Shown here in pieces: positions 63,870 to 64,000 of a stretch of DNA of 64,000 nucleotides. Each line of letters begins with the position of its first letter. The stretch's first letter is position 1. This DNA comes from JBKBUF01 sp046290815 (GTDB lineage Bacteria > Bacteroidota > Bacteroidia > Cytophagales > Cytophagaceae): assembly GCA_046290815.1 (NCBI GenBank), contig JBKBUF010000001.1:186001-250000 (forward strand), in the 5' to 3' direction. The translations under genes and the position numbers were made by a program. The notes under the pieces were generated by a model, which searched no databases, was not told the DNA's origin, and saw nothing but the letters and a program-made list of their open reading frames with translations.

Positions 63870-64000
63870 TCAGGACTTTTTGTTAAGTTCTGAAGCCGTT
63901 TCTTTCCTGAAGTATTCTATAAACTCTGAAACAGAGAAGCTTCCAACATCACCTGACCCATGTTTCCTTAAAGAAACCCTCTTCTCCTCCTGCTCTTTTT
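63870..64000 (-). CDS. thrS: threonyl-tRNA synthetase, C-terminal fragment (5' part beyond window)
   Basis: 43 codons to TGA at 63870 read KEQEEKRVSLRKHGSGDVGS then FSVSEFIEYFRKETASELNK. The KEQEEKRVSLRK and DVGS blocks match the anticodon-binding C-terminus of ThrRS. Position directly upstream of infC is the conserved bacterial order thrS-infC-rpmI-rplT. Confidence 0.9.
   Translation of the reverse strand, partial: KEQEEKRVSLRKHGSGDVGSFSVSEFIEYFRKETASELNKKS

Overview
The window looks like chromosomal DNA of a gliding, polysaccharide-degrading Bacteroidota, most likely a cytophagal relative of Cytophaga or Sporocytophaga. Several lines of evidence point there. Six large secreted proteins end in type IX secretion (T9SS) sorting domains, five of type A and one of the CHU_C/type B kind. 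Intergenic DNA is AT-rich, promoter-like sites resemble the Bacteroidota TTG-N19-TAnnTTTG pattern, and Shine-Dalgarno sequences are nearly absent. A GH9 and a GH44 cellulase lie in tandem. The genus is inference. I see no rRNA, tRNA, CRISPR array, insertion sequence or phage gene.

Layout. 1-5.3 kb: a GH20 hexosaminidase cut by the window edge, a secreted esterase, an anomeric sugar kinase fused to a RapZ C-terminal domain, a MurU-like nucleotidyltransferase, and a metallo-beta-lactamase-fold hydrolase. 5.3-12.4 kb: a cold shock protein, a T9SS-exported polysaccharide deacetylase with CBM6, a left-handed beta-helix transferase, a beta-CASP ribonuclease-like protein and a short HrpB helicase. 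12.8-17.6 kb: the PrkA/YeaG kinase, YeaH/DUF444 and SpoVR triad. 17.6-24.7 kb: release factor 3, then the GH44 and GH9 cellulases. 24.9-30.6 kb: small unknown genes, a beta-propeller/TPR/zinc-ribbon protein, a DUF418 membrane protein and a 7TMR-DISM sensor with a LuxR-type HTH. 31-33.9 kb: a mosaic T9SS metalloprotease.

34-40 kb holds a tight minus-strand group (HIT protein, small membrane protein, OmpA/PD40 protein, Gfo/Idh/MocA oxidoreductase, YkgJ-type cysteine-cluster protein) and an M3 peptidase. 40-44 kb: a single-domain response regulator and a divergent PEP carboxylase. 44-46 kb: a T9SS beta-propeller. 46-48.7 kb: a four-gene minus-strand operon built around MbnP, with a CX4CH cytochrome-like lipoprotein, a Met/His-rich outer-membrane protein and a small Cys protein; I read it as a copper-handling system. 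49-54 kb: a 1653-residue repeat adhesin-like protein with a type B signal. 54-61.4 kb: TreT-like synthase, GH18 chitinase, AsnA, amidohydrolase, DUF92 protein, YHS lipoprotein and HAD phosphatase. 61.5-62.4 kb: two convergent single-domain response regulators. 62.5-64 kb: the thrS-infC-rpmI-rplT translation operon.

How the genes fit together. The GH9, GH44, GH18, GH20, deacetylase and CBM6/ricin-bearing proteins form an extracellular polymer-attack inventory. The kinase-RapZC and MurU pair suggests salvage of N-acetylated amino sugars toward UDP-sugars. The MbnP operon suggests envelope copper capture. Not explained by genes is a set of 7-bp-periodic AT-rich arrays (consensus GYTNAAA or its complement) between genes at 3.4, 8.0, 8.2 and 14.8 kb, with an unrelated-sequence heptad run at 37.9 kb; two of them are arranged as inverted pairs.
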